A program made the position numbers and the translations under genes. From the NCBI GenBank assembly GCA_030635835.1, contig DAOVYB010000045.1, positions 1 through 10,047 on the forward strand: DNA of 10,047 nucleotides, read 5' to 3'. Under the pieces are notes generated by a model. It saw only the letters and a program-made list of their open reading frames with translations, was not told the DNA's origin and made no database searches. The stretch comes from Gammaproteobacteria bacterium. GTDB taxonomy: Bacteria; Pseudomonadota; Gammaproteobacteria; UBA6429. The first letter of the stretch is position 1; each line of letters starts with the position of its first letter. Shown here piece by piece: positions 1-7,059 of this stretch.

Positions 1-182
1 ATTTCACCTTCTTCAAAAATATTTTTTAAGTGTAGCGTGATATTTTGCGGGGTAACCTGAAACAACTCTGCCATTAATTTTTGTGTTAGCCAAACCGTTT
101 CGTCTTGTAGGCGCACATCAATTTTTGTTTTCCCTTTCTCAGTTTGATAAATCAAAATCTGAGAATAATTTTCTTCTTCCAT
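1..182 (-). CDS. RhuM-family protein, N-terminal part (runs off the left edge)
   Basis: The first 60 residues are present, starting with ATG at 182; the rest lies beyond the window. The reading MEEENYSQILIYQTEKGKTK, followed by a segment with VRLQDETVWLTQKLMAELF and then QNITLHLKNIFEEGE, matches the N-terminus of RhuM-type proteins (virulence protein RhuM, SPI-3 in Salmonella). In that family this region looks like a winged-helix or helix-turn-helix module. The molecular role is not settled; relatives are often found inside type I restriction-modification loci and genomic islands. A clear Shine-Dalgarno AGGAAG (complement of 190-195) lies 7 bases before the ATG, which fixes the start. It follows the 21-codon Mrr-like ORF on the same strand by 21 bp, so the two are probably one transcript. 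Family call is firm; whether the full gene is intact cannot be judged. Confidence 0.85.
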   Translation of the reverse strand, partial: MEEENYSQILIYQTEKGKTKIDVRLQDETVWLTQKLMAELFQVTPQNITLHLKNIFEEGE

Positions 183-203
183 ATTTAGACTTCCTGCTCT
201 TCT

Positions 204-269
204 TCAGCATTCTACTCTTGTATTAATCAACGGGTTCATTAGTGAATCTAATGTTGGCATATTACTCAT
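204..269 (-). pseudogene. Probable remnant of an Mrr-type restriction endonuclease (first ~16 codons)
   Basis: A 21-codon ORF begins with ATG at 269 and ends in TGA at 204-206. It has a good Shine-Dalgarno (GAGAGGG, ending about 6 bases before the ATG). Its start, MSNMPTLDSLMNPLIN, resembles from memory the N-terminus of Mrr-family restriction endonucleases, which commonly open with a P-T-x-x-x-L-M-x-P-L pattern. The following residues TRVEC do not continue that resemblance. I infer that most of the gene was deleted, leaving the translation start joined to sequence just before rhuM. Alternatives are a genuine short leader peptide or chance. A preserved ribosome site upstream of a 21-codon frame, and a second one just before rhuM, favour a deletion that left the operon arrangement in place. 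Confidence 0.45.
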
Positions 270-389
270 AATCATCCCTCTCAGATTTTACAGTGACTTC
301 ATTGTCATTATTCTTTAATTAATAGCTAAAATACAGGAAATTTACTTTATCCTAACCGTTAATAAAAATGAATGCTAAGCAGTCAAGTA

Positions 390-418
390 TTAATCATATT
401 GCCGATATTTGCTATTAT
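390..418 (+). promoter_or_regulatory. Candidate extended -10 promoter for prmC
   Basis: TGC followed directly by TATTAT (410-418) forms an extended -10 element. TTAATC at 390-395, a weak -35, is separated by 17 bp from the TATTAT hexamer. Transcription would start near 425, giving a leader of about 25 bases before the prmC ATG. The spacer 270-449 otherwise shows only A+T-rich sequence, and I could not pick a convincing promoter for the divergent minus-strand genes in it. Confidence 0.35.
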
Positions 419-449
419 GACCGCATTATCTCACTAGCCATAAACCCCG

Positions 450-1301
450 ATGCCCATACCTATAAATAACATTCAATCCGTTCTTCAATCATCCTTCATA
501 CAGCTAGATGGAACTTCTGATTCTACCCAGCTTGATTGTGAAATGCTTCTTTGTTTCGTATTAGATAAACCTCGCAGCTATTTGCATACCTGGCCTGATA
601 CAGAACTGTCAGATGAAGAGTTAAATAAATTTAATCTCTTGCTTGAAAGGAGAGTTAAAGGCGAACCTATTGCGCATATTTTAGGTGAACACGGATTTTG
701 GTCACTCAATTTAATTGTGACTGCTGATACCTTAATTCCTCGACCAGATACTGAACGTCTGGTAGAACTGGCATTGGAGATTATTCCTGAAAACACTGAA
801 TGGAAAATTCTGGATTTAGGAACGGGCACAGGAGCCATTGCGCTCAGCCTGGCAAAAGAAAAACCGGCTTGTTTCATAACCGCGACCGATCAATCCCGTG
901 CTGCACTGGATATTGCAAAACAAAATGCAGACAAAAATCAGATAAAAAATATCACTTTTATTCAAAGTAACTGGTTTGCAGAGATTGATAACCAGCAATT
1001 TAATATGATTGTAAGTAACCCACCTTATATAAGAGAGAATGATCCTCACCTTAATCAGGGTGATGTTCGCTTTGAACCACTTTCTGCTCTTACCTCTGGG
1101 ACAGACGGTCTCGATGACATACGAACAATTATCAACAATAGCCAGCAACATCTGACAAATAATGGCGTATTGCTCATAGAACATGGCTATGATCAGGCCG
1201 ATGCTGTGTGTCGTTTATTAAAAGCCGCAAACTTCTCTCAAGTGAGTGATTATAAGGATGATAATGACAATCCACGCGTTGCTATTGGCTACATTCAGTA
1301 G
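450..1301 (+). CDS. prmC: Release factor glutamine methyltransferase PrmC (HemK)
   Basis: A cytoplasmic SAM-dependent enzyme that N5-methylates the glutamine of the GGQ motif in release factors RF1 and RF2, which speeds peptide release. The 283-aa length is normal for the family. Residues 1-75 form the helical N-terminal domain, followed by IPRPDTE (96-102), the SAM-binding motif I LDLGTGTGA (121-129) and the NPPY active-site motif (190-193), which positions the target glutamine. The ATG at 450 lacks an obvious Shine-Dalgarno. In many gammaproteobacteria prmC follows hemA and prfA. Here neither is present; the upstream neighbour is the divergent RhuM/Mrr-remnant pair, so prmC has its own promoter region. 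A 101-bp gap separates it from the next gene, and moeB downstream keeps part of the usual order. Identity is secure. Confidence 0.97.
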   Translation: MPIPINNIQSVLQSSFIQLDGTSDSTQLDCEMLLCFVLDKPRSYLHTWPDTELSDEELNKFNLLLERRVKGEPIAHILGEHGFWSLNLIVTADTLIPRPDTERLVELALEIIPENTEWKILDLGTGTGAIALSLAKEKPACFITATDQSRAALDIAKQNADKNQIKNITFIQSNWFAEIDNQQFNMIVSNPPYIRENDPHLNQGDVRFEPLSALTSGTDGLDDIRTIINNSQQHLTNNGVLLIEHGYDQADAVCRLLKAANFSQVSDYKDDNDNPRVAIGYIQ

Positions 1302-1354
1302 TTACTAATACGCTTATATAAAAGAATTAAATACTCAAAATGTGCCGTTTACTA

Positions 1355-1382
1355 TTGACCCTGCTCACATTAAGGTTAGGAT
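1355..1382 (+). promoter_or_regulatory. Candidate sigma-70 promoter for the 132-aa gene
   Basis: TTGACC (1355-1360, five of six to consensus) is followed after 16 bp by TAGGAT (1377-1382, four of six). Transcription would begin near 1389, just before the Shine-Dalgarno AGGAG at 1392-1396, leaving a very short leader. It sits in the 101-bp gap after prmC. The weak -10 keeps this tentative. Confidence 0.3.
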
Positions 1383-1402
1383 TAAAGTAACAGGAGAAAA
1401 GG

Positions 1403-1801
1403 ATGACAAATTTCACTAAACAACGTGATGTCATGTTTAATGTTCCACATGACGATCCAGATCAGGCACATACAGCAAGTAAAATGCTGCTGGATCTTGA
1501 TGGTATTATTTTAGCGAAAGCCGTCTCTGATGTTCATTTAGTTATCCACTATGATCTGCGCTTTTTTACCCTGGTGGATATTGAAGAACTCCTCAGCACC
1601 GTGGGTTTTCATCTCGATAACAGCCTCTTAATCAAACTCAAACGCGCACTCTATCGCTATACCGAAGAAACTGAACGTGCCAACATGGGTTGTATTGAAG
1701 GCCAATCAAATTGTACCCGCGAAGTATTCATTAACCGCTATCAACAACTTCCGCATGGTTGCCGCGATAAACGCCCCGACCACTGGCGTGATTATCTTTA
1801 A
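1403..1801 (+). CDS. Conserved-looking hypothetical protein, 132 aa, possible metal-binding tail
   Basis: I do not recognise a named family. The start is well supported: AGGAG lies 6 bases before the ATG. Residues about 8-75 alternate short strands and helices in a way that could suit a small ferredoxin-like (beta-alpha-beta) fold similar to heavy-metal-associated domains, but there is no CxxC motif, so this is only a guess. Residues 76-95 form a charged helix. The tail carries C97, C104, H118 and C120 and ends in a polar segment with the pattern HGCRDKRPDHWRDYL, which has the look of a conserved functional end. There is no signal peptide or membrane segment, so it is probably cytoplasmic. 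It lies between prmC and moeB, co-directional with both, and is followed 7 bp after its stop by a palindromic repeat. Metal or redox binding is inferred from the Cys/His placement alone. Confidence 0.8.
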   Translation: MTNFTKQRDVMFNVPHDDPDQAHTASKMLLDLDGIILAKAVSDVHLVIHYDLRFFTLVDIEELLSTVGFHLDNSLLIKLKRALYRYTEETERANMGCIEGQSNCTREVFINRYQQLPHGCRDKRPDHWRDYL

Positions 1802-1808
1802 GTTATTG

Positions 1809-1963
1809 AACCGCCAAGACGCCAAGAACGCCAAGTAATTATTAATAAACTCTGTAAACCTCGTATCCTCTGGGCTCCTGCATTGCTCTACTGGACATCC
1901 TGATCTCATGTGGTTAAATAAACTGCTTTAGGGTTTCTTGGCGTACTTTGCGCCTTGGCGGTT
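1809..1963. repeat. Palindromic repeat element 1 (155 bp)
   Basis: Two 27-base arms, 1809-1835 and 1937-1963, are inverted copies that match at 24 of 27 positions by hand alignment. Each arm reads inward as AACC followed by three units of the CGCCAAG type. The 101-bp spacer between them (1836-1936) shows no gene and no similarity to the spacers of the other elements. The element begins 7 bp after the stop codon of the 132-aa gene and ends 63 bp before the moeB ATG, so it fills most of that gap. A 7-base direct repeat TTATCTT lies outside it on both sides (1792-1798 and 1971-1977). That could be a target duplication but is easily chance in A+T-rich sequence. Confidence 0.85.
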
Positions 1964-2026
1964 AAATTTTTTATCTTACTAAATCAACTCTTTCATATTG
2001 AGTCATTTCTATTTAACCTTACCTTC

Positions 2027-2764
2027 ATGAATGACGAACAGCTTTTACGCTATAGCAGGCAAATCATGTTGCCGCAGATTGATGTTGAGGGACAGGAAAA
2101 ACTCCTTTCTTCACGTGTATTGATTATTGGACTGGGTGGCTTAGGCTCACCAGTTGCCATGTATTTAGCGGCGGCAGGCATTGGCCATTTGGTACTGGTT
2201 GATGATGATGTCGTTGAGCTCTCAAATCTGCAACGACAAATTGCTCATAGCACGAAGGATATTGGCTTAAGCAAAGTTGAATCAGCAAAACAAACTCTTC
2301 ATGAATTAAACCCTGAAATTAAAGTGACGTGCTTCAATAAAAGACTCAGTGAAAGTGAGCTTACTAATGAAGTGAATGCTGCGTCTATTGTTATAGATGG
2401 CACTGATAATTTCACTACTCGCTTTACCCTAAATAAAATCTGTGTAAATAATCAAACACCACTTGTCTCTGGCGCAGCTATTCGCATGGAAGGTCAGGTC
2501 AGCGTATTTAATAAAACAGCGAGCAGCCCCTGTTACCGCTGCTTATATAAAGATGAAGGAGAACTGGACACAAGCTGTAGCAACAATGGCGTATTATCGC
2601 CAGTTGTCGGCATTATTGGCTCTATTCAGGCGGTAGAAGCAATTAAAGTTTTACTCGACTTGGGCGATAATTTAGATGGCAAGTTACTGTTATTCGATGC
2701 TTTGCATATGGAATGGCGAACATTAAAGTTGAAAAAAGACCCCGCTTGTACAGTATGCAGTTAA
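2027..2764 (+). CDS. moeB: MoeB/ThiF-family adenylyltransferase (sulfur-carrier activating enzyme)
   Basis: An E1-like enzyme that uses ATP to adenylate the C-terminal glycine of a small sulfur-carrier protein, MoaD in molybdopterin synthesis or ThiS in thiamine synthesis. I chose the ATG at 2027, giving 245 aa, because MNDEQLLRYSRQIMLPQ matches the family start. The longer frame from TTG at 1955 would read through the palindromic repeat. Motifs include the nucleotide loop GLGGLG (35-40), RQ (70-71), the DGTDN segment with the conserved Asp at 127, zinc cysteines CYRC (169-172) and CTVC (241-244), and C184 at the place of the sulfur-handling cysteine. There is no C-terminal rhodanese domain. 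No clear Shine-Dalgarno is visible. Proximity to prmC matches the gammaproteobacterial prmC-moeB arrangement and favours MoeB over ThiF, but no moa or thi genes are nearby, so the partner carrier is not certain. Confidence 0.88.
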   Translation: MNDEQLLRYSRQIMLPQIDVEGQEKLLSSRVLIIGLGGLGSPVAMYLAAAGIGHLVLVDDDVVELSNLQRQIAHSTKDIGLSKVESAKQTLHELNPEIKVTCFNKRLSESELTNEVNAASIVIDGTDNFTTRFTLNKICVNNQTPLVSGAAIRMEGQVSVFNKTASSPCYRCLYKDEGELDTSCSNNGVLSPVVGIIGSIQAVEAIKVLLDLGDNLDGKLLLFDALHMEWRTLKLKKDPACTVCS

Positions 2765-2780
2765 TCAAGAAATAAAATAA

Positions 2781-4478
2781 ATGAATGCCAAAAATGATGA
2801 TCTACATATAAGCAAAGACTTACAAAAACAAGTTTACGCTGAACAAGTTCAATTACTCTATTCATCCATGTCTGCGGCTGTCGCGGCAAACATTGTGACA
2901 TCAATTCTCTTTATTTCAATTCAATGGCAAATTATCGATAAAGTCACCTTACTTGTTTGGTTTACTATATCGTTTGTTATTATTTTTCTGCGTGCAATCT
3001 TACTCATCGCTTATAAAAAAGCATCACCAAATACAGATGAGATTCATTCATGGGGGAAACTCTTTTTTATTGGTTCTTCAGCATCCGGTCTTATTTTAGG
3101 TAGTGCCGGTGTATTTCTGTTTCCAGCAGGTGAACCTGTTTATCAATTAGCCTGTACTTTTGTTTTAGTTGGGATGACATTCGGTGCTATGACAAGCTTG
3201 TCATTCGGTAAATATAACTTTTCAGTTTATGCTGGTTTCACACTTATTCCCTTGATCATTAGCCAGGCAATCGAAAACACGCAGCTAACCTTAATACTTA
3301 TTCCGATGGTTCTCCTGAGTTTCTTTTTTTCAATAAAAAGTTCAATTGTTATATACCGTAATACGCAACAAAATATTTGCTTACGCCTTAAAGCAAATGA
3401 AAAAGAGCAGGAACTACTAAAAGCACAACAAAGACATGAGCTACATACACAAAGAACACCTTTAGGTGTAATAGAGTGGGATACTGACTTTAAAGTTATT
3501 GAATGGAATTCCAGTGCTGAAAAAATATTTGGCTACACAAAAGAAGAAGCCATTGGACAATATGCAAAAGATTTAATTATTTTAGAAAAAGATTTACCTT
3601 TTATTAAAAAAATATGGCAACAGCTAATTGATGCAACTGGCGGCACACACTCTGAAAATGAAAACATCACTAAAAATGGCAACATCATTACTGCCGAATG
3701 GTTTAACACAACACTACGTAATGAAAACGGAATAACAATAGGTGTTACTTCTTTAGTGCAGGACATCTCTGAAAGAAAACGTATCGAAAAAATGAAGAAT
3801 GAATTTGTCTCAACCGTAAGTCATGAGTTGCGTACACCATTAACGGCAATACGTGGTTCACTCTCTCTTATTTTAGGTGGTGCGATGGGTGAGGTACCAA
3901 AAGAAATAAATGATATGTTAAAACTTGCCAACAGTAACACCAACCGTTTACTTCTGTTAATTAACGACATTCTGGATATTAAAAAAATTGAAGCAGGCGA
4001 ATTCGATTTTAACTTTACTACAGTCGAAATAATGCCGTTAATTGAACAGGCCATTAATGAAAACAAAACATACGCTTCGCAATATGAAATCGATTATGAA
4101 ATTACTGAACGACTGAAAAATCAAACCATATATATTGATACACTCCGTTTTTCACAGGCAGTAAGTAACTTATTATCTAACGCGGCTAAGTTTTCACCTA
4201 AGGGAAATAAAGTTGAAGTAAAAGTATTTCAAAAACAAAACTTTGCTCGTATTGAAATAACAGATTTCGGAATCGGAATTTCAGAAAAATTTCAGGCTAA
4301 ACTGTTTGAAAACTTTAGCCAGCAAGATTCATCAGATACCAAAAAAACCGGTGGCACAGGACTTGGACTTGCTATTACCAAAACGATCGTTGAAAAACTC
4401 AAGGGAAATATTGGTGTTAGCAGTATAGAAGGCAAAGGCTCAACCTTTTATATCGAACTTCCATTAGCCGAAAAATAA
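2781..4478 (+). CDS. Membrane-bound PAS sensor histidine kinase without adjacent regulator
   Basis: A 565-aa sensor kinase. Residues about 30-195 hold some five or six hydrophobic segments (near 33-52, 58-77, 93-113, 121-140, 147-165 and 168-190), forming an integral-membrane input domain. The GAMTSLS stretch (135-141) followed by a Y-x-x-F-x-L-I-P pattern resembles a membrane module I recall from bacterial kinases and diguanylate cyclases. A short coiled linker (200-222) leads to a PAS domain (about 226-335). The HisKA domain carries the phospho-accepting H348 in SHELRTPL, and the ATPase domain has an N box with N463/N467, G1 DFGIGI (495-500), an F-box-like FENF and G2 GGTGLGL (524-530). No receiver domain is fused and no response regulator is encoded next to it. 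It starts 16 bp after moeB and may share its transcript. The signal is unknown. Confidence 0.93.
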   Translation: MNAKNDDLHISKDLQKQVYAEQVQLLYSSMSAAVAANIVTSILFISIQWQIIDKVTLLVWFTISFVIIFLRAILLIAYKKASPNTDEIHSWGKLFFIGSSASGLILGSAGVFLFPAGEPVYQLACTFVLVGMTFGAMTSLSFGKYNFSVYAGFTLIPLIISQAIENTQLTLILIPMVLLSFFFSIKSSIVIYRNTQQNICLRLKANEKEQELLKAQQRHELHTQRTPLGVIEWDTDFKVIEWNSSAEKIFGYTKEEAIGQYAKDLIILEKDLPFIKKIWQQLIDATGGTHSENENITKNGNIITAEWFNTTLRNENGITIGVTSLVQDISERKRIEKMKNEFVSTVSHELRTPLTAIRGSLSLILGGAMGEVPKEINDMLKLANSNTNRLLLLINDILDIKKIEAGEFDFNFTTVEIMPLIEQAINENKTYASQYEIDYEITERLKNQTIYIDTLRFSQAVSNLLSNAAKFSPKGNKVEVKVFQKQNFARIEITDFGIGISEKFQAKLFENFSQQDSSDTKKTGGTGLGLAITKTIVEKLKGNIGVSSIEGKGSTFYIELPLAEK

Positions 4479-4511
4479 TAACATCAACATGTAAAAGCTT
4501 AAAAATAATTG

Positions 4512-5435
4512 TTAATGCTCTGTTTTAGGCGTTTCATGAGGCACAGCTGAAGCAAACAGTTGTTTTGCATCTACTGCATCAAAACTGTATTTATGGTTAC
4601 AAAACTCACACGCAACTTCAATATTGGTTTGTTCCTCAATAATGCTTTTCACTTCTTCTACACCAAGTGAACGCAACATATTTGCTACTCGCTCATGTGA
4701 ACAGCTGCAACGAAATGAGATAGTTTCAGCCTCAAATACACGTACATCTTCTTCATGATATAAACGGTGAATAATTTCTTTCGCATCAAGCTCCAGCAAT
4801 TCCTCATCTTTAATAGTTGATGAAAGTTGCTGAATACGATTCCAGCCATCCAGATCCATATTTTCTTCAGATGAATCAAATGAAAGAATATTTGAGCTTG
4901 ATTTTATTTCTTCTGTATCCGGTAATTTTTGGATTAATAAACCCGCAGCCTGCTTATCATCAGCAGCTAACCAGAGATCGGTATCAAGTTGTTCAGAACG
5001 AAGTAGATAATCAGTTAATGCATCAGATAAATTTTCACCCGTTAAATTAACAATACCCTGATAACGTTCGCCCTTTTCAGGCTCTAAGGTAATGACTAAA
5101 CGGGCGTCACCAAAAAGGCCTTGTAATGTTTCATCTGAAAAATTTTCATGTCCTTCTTTTAAACTTGCAGTCGCACGTAATGTTTTTTCGCTAGTTCCTT
5201 CTACTACAAGTAAACTTACCGGGCCATTGCCCTGAATTTGTGCAATGAGCTGGCCATTAAATTTTAATGTTGCGATTAATAAACTCACCGCCGACACCAA
5301 TTGACCTAAAACATTTTGTACCGGCTTAGGATAATCATGCCGTTCAAGCACAGCCTGCCAAGTCGCATCAAGGTGAACAACTTCACCTCGAACAGCCAGG
5401 TTTTCAAATAAAAATCGTTGTAAGCTATCTTTCAT
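4512..5435 (-). CDS. hslO: Redox-regulated chaperone Hsp33
   Basis: A cytoplasmic holdase that is inactive when its four cysteines bind zinc. Under oxidative plus heat stress they form disulfides and it binds unfolding proteins. The 307-aa frame from ATG 5435 begins MKDSLQRFLFENLAVRG, the normal family start. A GTG seven codons upstream (5454-5456) lies inside palindromic repeat 2 and is unlikely to be used. The central LRSEQL segment is typical. The zinc centre is intact: CSC (C243, C245) and CEFC (C276, C279). The protein is slightly longer than E. coli Hsp33 (292 aa), with an extra acidic linker around residues 174-195 and a longer tail. It follows gatB on the same strand with 95 bp between, most of it the repeat. 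It faces the kinase tail to tail across 33 bp, where I see no terminator hairpin. Confidence 0.96.
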   Translation of the reverse strand: MKDSLQRFLFENLAVRGEVVHLDATWQAVLERHDYPKPVQNVLGQLVSAVSLLIATLKFNGQLIAQIQGNGPVSLLVVEGTSEKTLRATASLKEGHENFSDETLQGLFGDARLVITLEPEKGERYQGIVNLTGENLSDALTDYLLRSEQLDTDLWLAADDKQAAGLLIQKLPDTEEIKSSSNILSFDSSEENMDLDGWNRIQQLSSTIKDEELLELDAKEIIHRLYHEEDVRVFEAETISFRCSCSHERVANMLRSLGVEEVKSIIEEQTNIEVACEFCNHKYSFDAVDAKQLFASAVPHETPKTEH

Positions 5436-5450
5436 AATATAAAAAGCCTG

Positions 5451-5524
5451 AACCACAGAGGACGCGGAGGTACACAGAGGAAAAAATATTGAAAACTCTG
5501 TGTACCTCCGTGACCTCTGTGGTT
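5451..5524. repeat. Palindromic repeat element 2 (74 bp, short-loop form)
   Basis: The arms 5451-5479 and 5496-5524 pair at 27 of 29 positions around a 16-base A+T-rich loop, so the transcript would form a long, very stable hairpin. Read inward, each arm is AACC followed by ACAGAG and then two more units of the CRCVRAG type. It sits 6 bp after the gatB stop and 15 bp before the hslO ATG, filling the gap between them. It could act on gatB message ends or on hslO translation. In the minus direction a T-run follows within about 5 bases of the stem, but not directly at its foot, so it is not a standard intrinsic terminator. Confidence 0.9.
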
Positions 5525-5530
5525 ATAGAT

Positions 5531-6961
5531 TTACTTAAGTTTATCGCGAATAAGTTGGTTTAACTGACCTGGATTAGCTTTACCTTTTGAGGCTTTCATA
5601 CATTGCCCAACAAAGAAGCCCATCACTTTTTCTTTACCGGCTTTAAACTGTTCAACCTGCTCAGGGTTAGCAGCAAGAATTTCATCAACTATTGCTTCAA
5701 TTGCACCCGTATCCGTGATTTGTTTTAAACCTTTGCTTTCAATAATTGCATCCGCATCCCCTTCTCCTTTCCACATTGCCTCAAACACTTGCTTAGCAAT
5801 TTTTCCAGAGATAGTGTTGTCTTTAATGCGTGCTATTAACAACGCAAGCATTTCGGCATTAACCGGACTTGAACTGATATTGGTATCGTCTTTATTAAGA
5901 TAACCTGATAACTCACCCATTACCCAGTTTGCTGCCAACTTTGCATCACCACATTTTTCCGCAACCACTTCAAAGTACTCGGCTGTTTCACGAGATGCTG
6001 TTAGTGTAGAGGCATCTTCAGCTTTCAATGCAAAGCTTTCAATGAAACGTGCTTTTTTAGCATCTGGTAGCTCTGGTAATGTTGCTCGAATACCGTCAAC
6101 AAATTCCTGAGTGATTTTTACTGGTAATAAGTCTGGGCATGGGAAGTAACGGTAATCATTTGCTTCTTCTTTTGAACGCATTGAACGTGTTTCATCTTTA
6201 TCTGCATCATACAAACGCGTTTCCTGTACTACCGTTCCACCCGCTTCAATTAAATCAATTTGACGTTCAACCTCAATATTGATGGCGCGCTCTACAAAAC
6301 GGAATGAGTTAATGTTTTTTAACTCGGCACGGGTACCAAATTCTTTTTGTCCTTTAGGGCGCACTGAAACATTAGCATCACAACGGAACGAACCTTCTTG
6401 CATATTGCCATCACTAATACCGATATAACGTACTAATGAATGCATCTTACGCATGTAAGCCACCGCTTCTTTTGCTGAACTCATGTCAGGCTCAGAAACA
6501 ATTTCAAGTAAAGGTGTACCGGCACGATTTAAATCAATTCCGGTCATACCCTGAAAATCTTCGTGTAACGATTTACCCGCATCTTCTTCCAGGTGAGCAC
6601 GCGTAACACCGATCACTTTTGAAGAACCATCTTCTAATTCGATCGTCAGTGAACCTTTACCCACAATAGGAAAATCCATTTGCGTTGTTTGATAACCTTT
6701 AGGCAGATCGGGATAAAAATAATTTTTTCGATCAAACGCAGAAATCATTCCAATTTCAGCATCTAACGCCAGGCCAAACTTAACGCCCATTCTTATGGCT
6801 TCTTTATTCAACACCGGCAACACACCCGGCAAACCTAAATCAACCGCACAAGCCTGAGTATTTGGTTCTGCTCCATACGCGGTCGCAGCACCCGAGAAAA
6901 TTTTACTCTTGGTCGCAAGCTGAGTGTGAATCTCTAAACCAATAACTGTTTCCCATTCCAT
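5531..6961 (-). CDS. gatB: Asp/Glu-tRNA amidotransferase subunit B
   Basis: The tRNA-binding and kinase/transamidase subunit of GatCAB, which converts Glu-tRNA(Gln), and in many bacteria Asp-tRNA(Asn), into the correctly amidated form. The 476-aa length is normal. Motifs are GLEIHTQL (8-15), [15 protein letters not shown] (77-91), HLEEDAGK (123-130), the family signature [18 protein letters not shown] (143-160) and a [12 protein letters not shown] segment. The last 150 or so residues form the GatB/YqeY helical tail. ATG 6961 has a Shine-Dalgarno GAGAGGG (complement of 6972-6978) 10 bases upstream. That site lies within the outer edge of palindromic repeat 3, which separates gatB from gatA. 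A short upstream frame ends at TAATG, overlapping this start. Identity is secure. Confidence 0.98.
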   Translation of the reverse strand: MEWETVIGLEIHTQLATKSKIFSGAATAYGAEPNTQACAVDLGLPGVLPVLNKEAIRMGVKFGLALDAEIGMISAFDRKNYFYPDLPKGYQTTQMDFPIVGKGSLTIELEDGSSKVIGVTRAHLEEDAGKSLHEDFQGMTGIDLNRAGTPLLEIVSEPDMSSAKEAVAYMRKMHSLVRYIGISDGNMQEGSFRCDANVSVRPKGQKEFGTRAELKNINSFRFVERAINIEVERQIDLIEAGGTVVQETRLYDADKDETRSMRSKEEANDYRYFPCPDLLPVKITQEFVDGIRATLPELPDAKKARFIESFALKAEDASTLTASRETAEYFEVVAEKCGDAKLAANWVMGELSGYLNKDDTNISSSPVNAEMLALLIARIKDNTISGKIAKQVFEAMWKGEGDADAIIESKGLKQITDTGAIEAIVDEILAANPEQVEQFKAGKEKVMGFFVGQCMKASKGKANPGQLNQLIRDKLK

Positions 6962-7059
6962 TATTTATAAACCCTCTCAACGCAAAGACGCAAAGACGCA
7001 AAGAACGCGAAGAAAGACAGGACGTTATTGCTTCTCATAAGGACTTTACATTTAATCAT
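6961..7059 (-). CDS. Possible 32-codon upstream ORF overlapping the gatB start
   Basis: ATG at 7059 opens a frame of 32 codons whose TAA (6961-6963) overlaps the gatB ATG by one base (TAATG). The predicted peptide starts [14 protein letters not shown] and continues with a hydrophobic [12 protein letters not shown] stretch. That stretch is simply the translation of one repeat arm, so the sequence is dictated by the repeat rather than by selection on protein. No convincing Shine-Dalgarno precedes it. It could couple translation to gatB by moving ribosomes through the arm, or it may be meaningless. I list it because of the exact stop/start overlap. Confidence 0.2.
   Translation of the reverse strand: MIKCKVLMRSNNVLSFFAFFASLRLCVERVYK

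Noticed and set aside
1706..1909. A 67-codon minus-strand frame across the end of the 132-aa gene and into repeat 1
   Set aside because: It has no ribosome site or recognisable domain, overlaps a well-supported gene and is partly the translation of a repeat arm.
1955..2026. Upstream TTG start extending MoeB by 24 residues
   Set aside because: The extension begins inside palindromic repeat 1 and has no family similarity; the ATG at 2027 aligns with known MoeB starts.
4479..4511. A bidirectional terminator between the kinase and hslO
   Set aside because: The 33-bp convergent gap contains no stem of useful length or G+C content; AAGCTT alone is too short.
5436..5456. GTG start extending Hsp33 by seven residues
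   Set aside because: The GTG is part of palindromic repeat 2, and the ATG at 5435 begins the standard Hsp33 N-terminus.
5451..5524. Element 2 as an RNA thermometer controlling hslO
   Set aside because: The 29-bp stem with two mismatches is far too stable to melt at physiological temperatures, and it does not include the hslO start region.
6979..7012. Tandem CGCAAAGA units resembling the start of a CRISPR or satellite array
   Set aside because: Units are only 7-8 bases with no unique spacers, four copies at most, and an inverted partner arm at 7109-7142; no cas genes are nearby.
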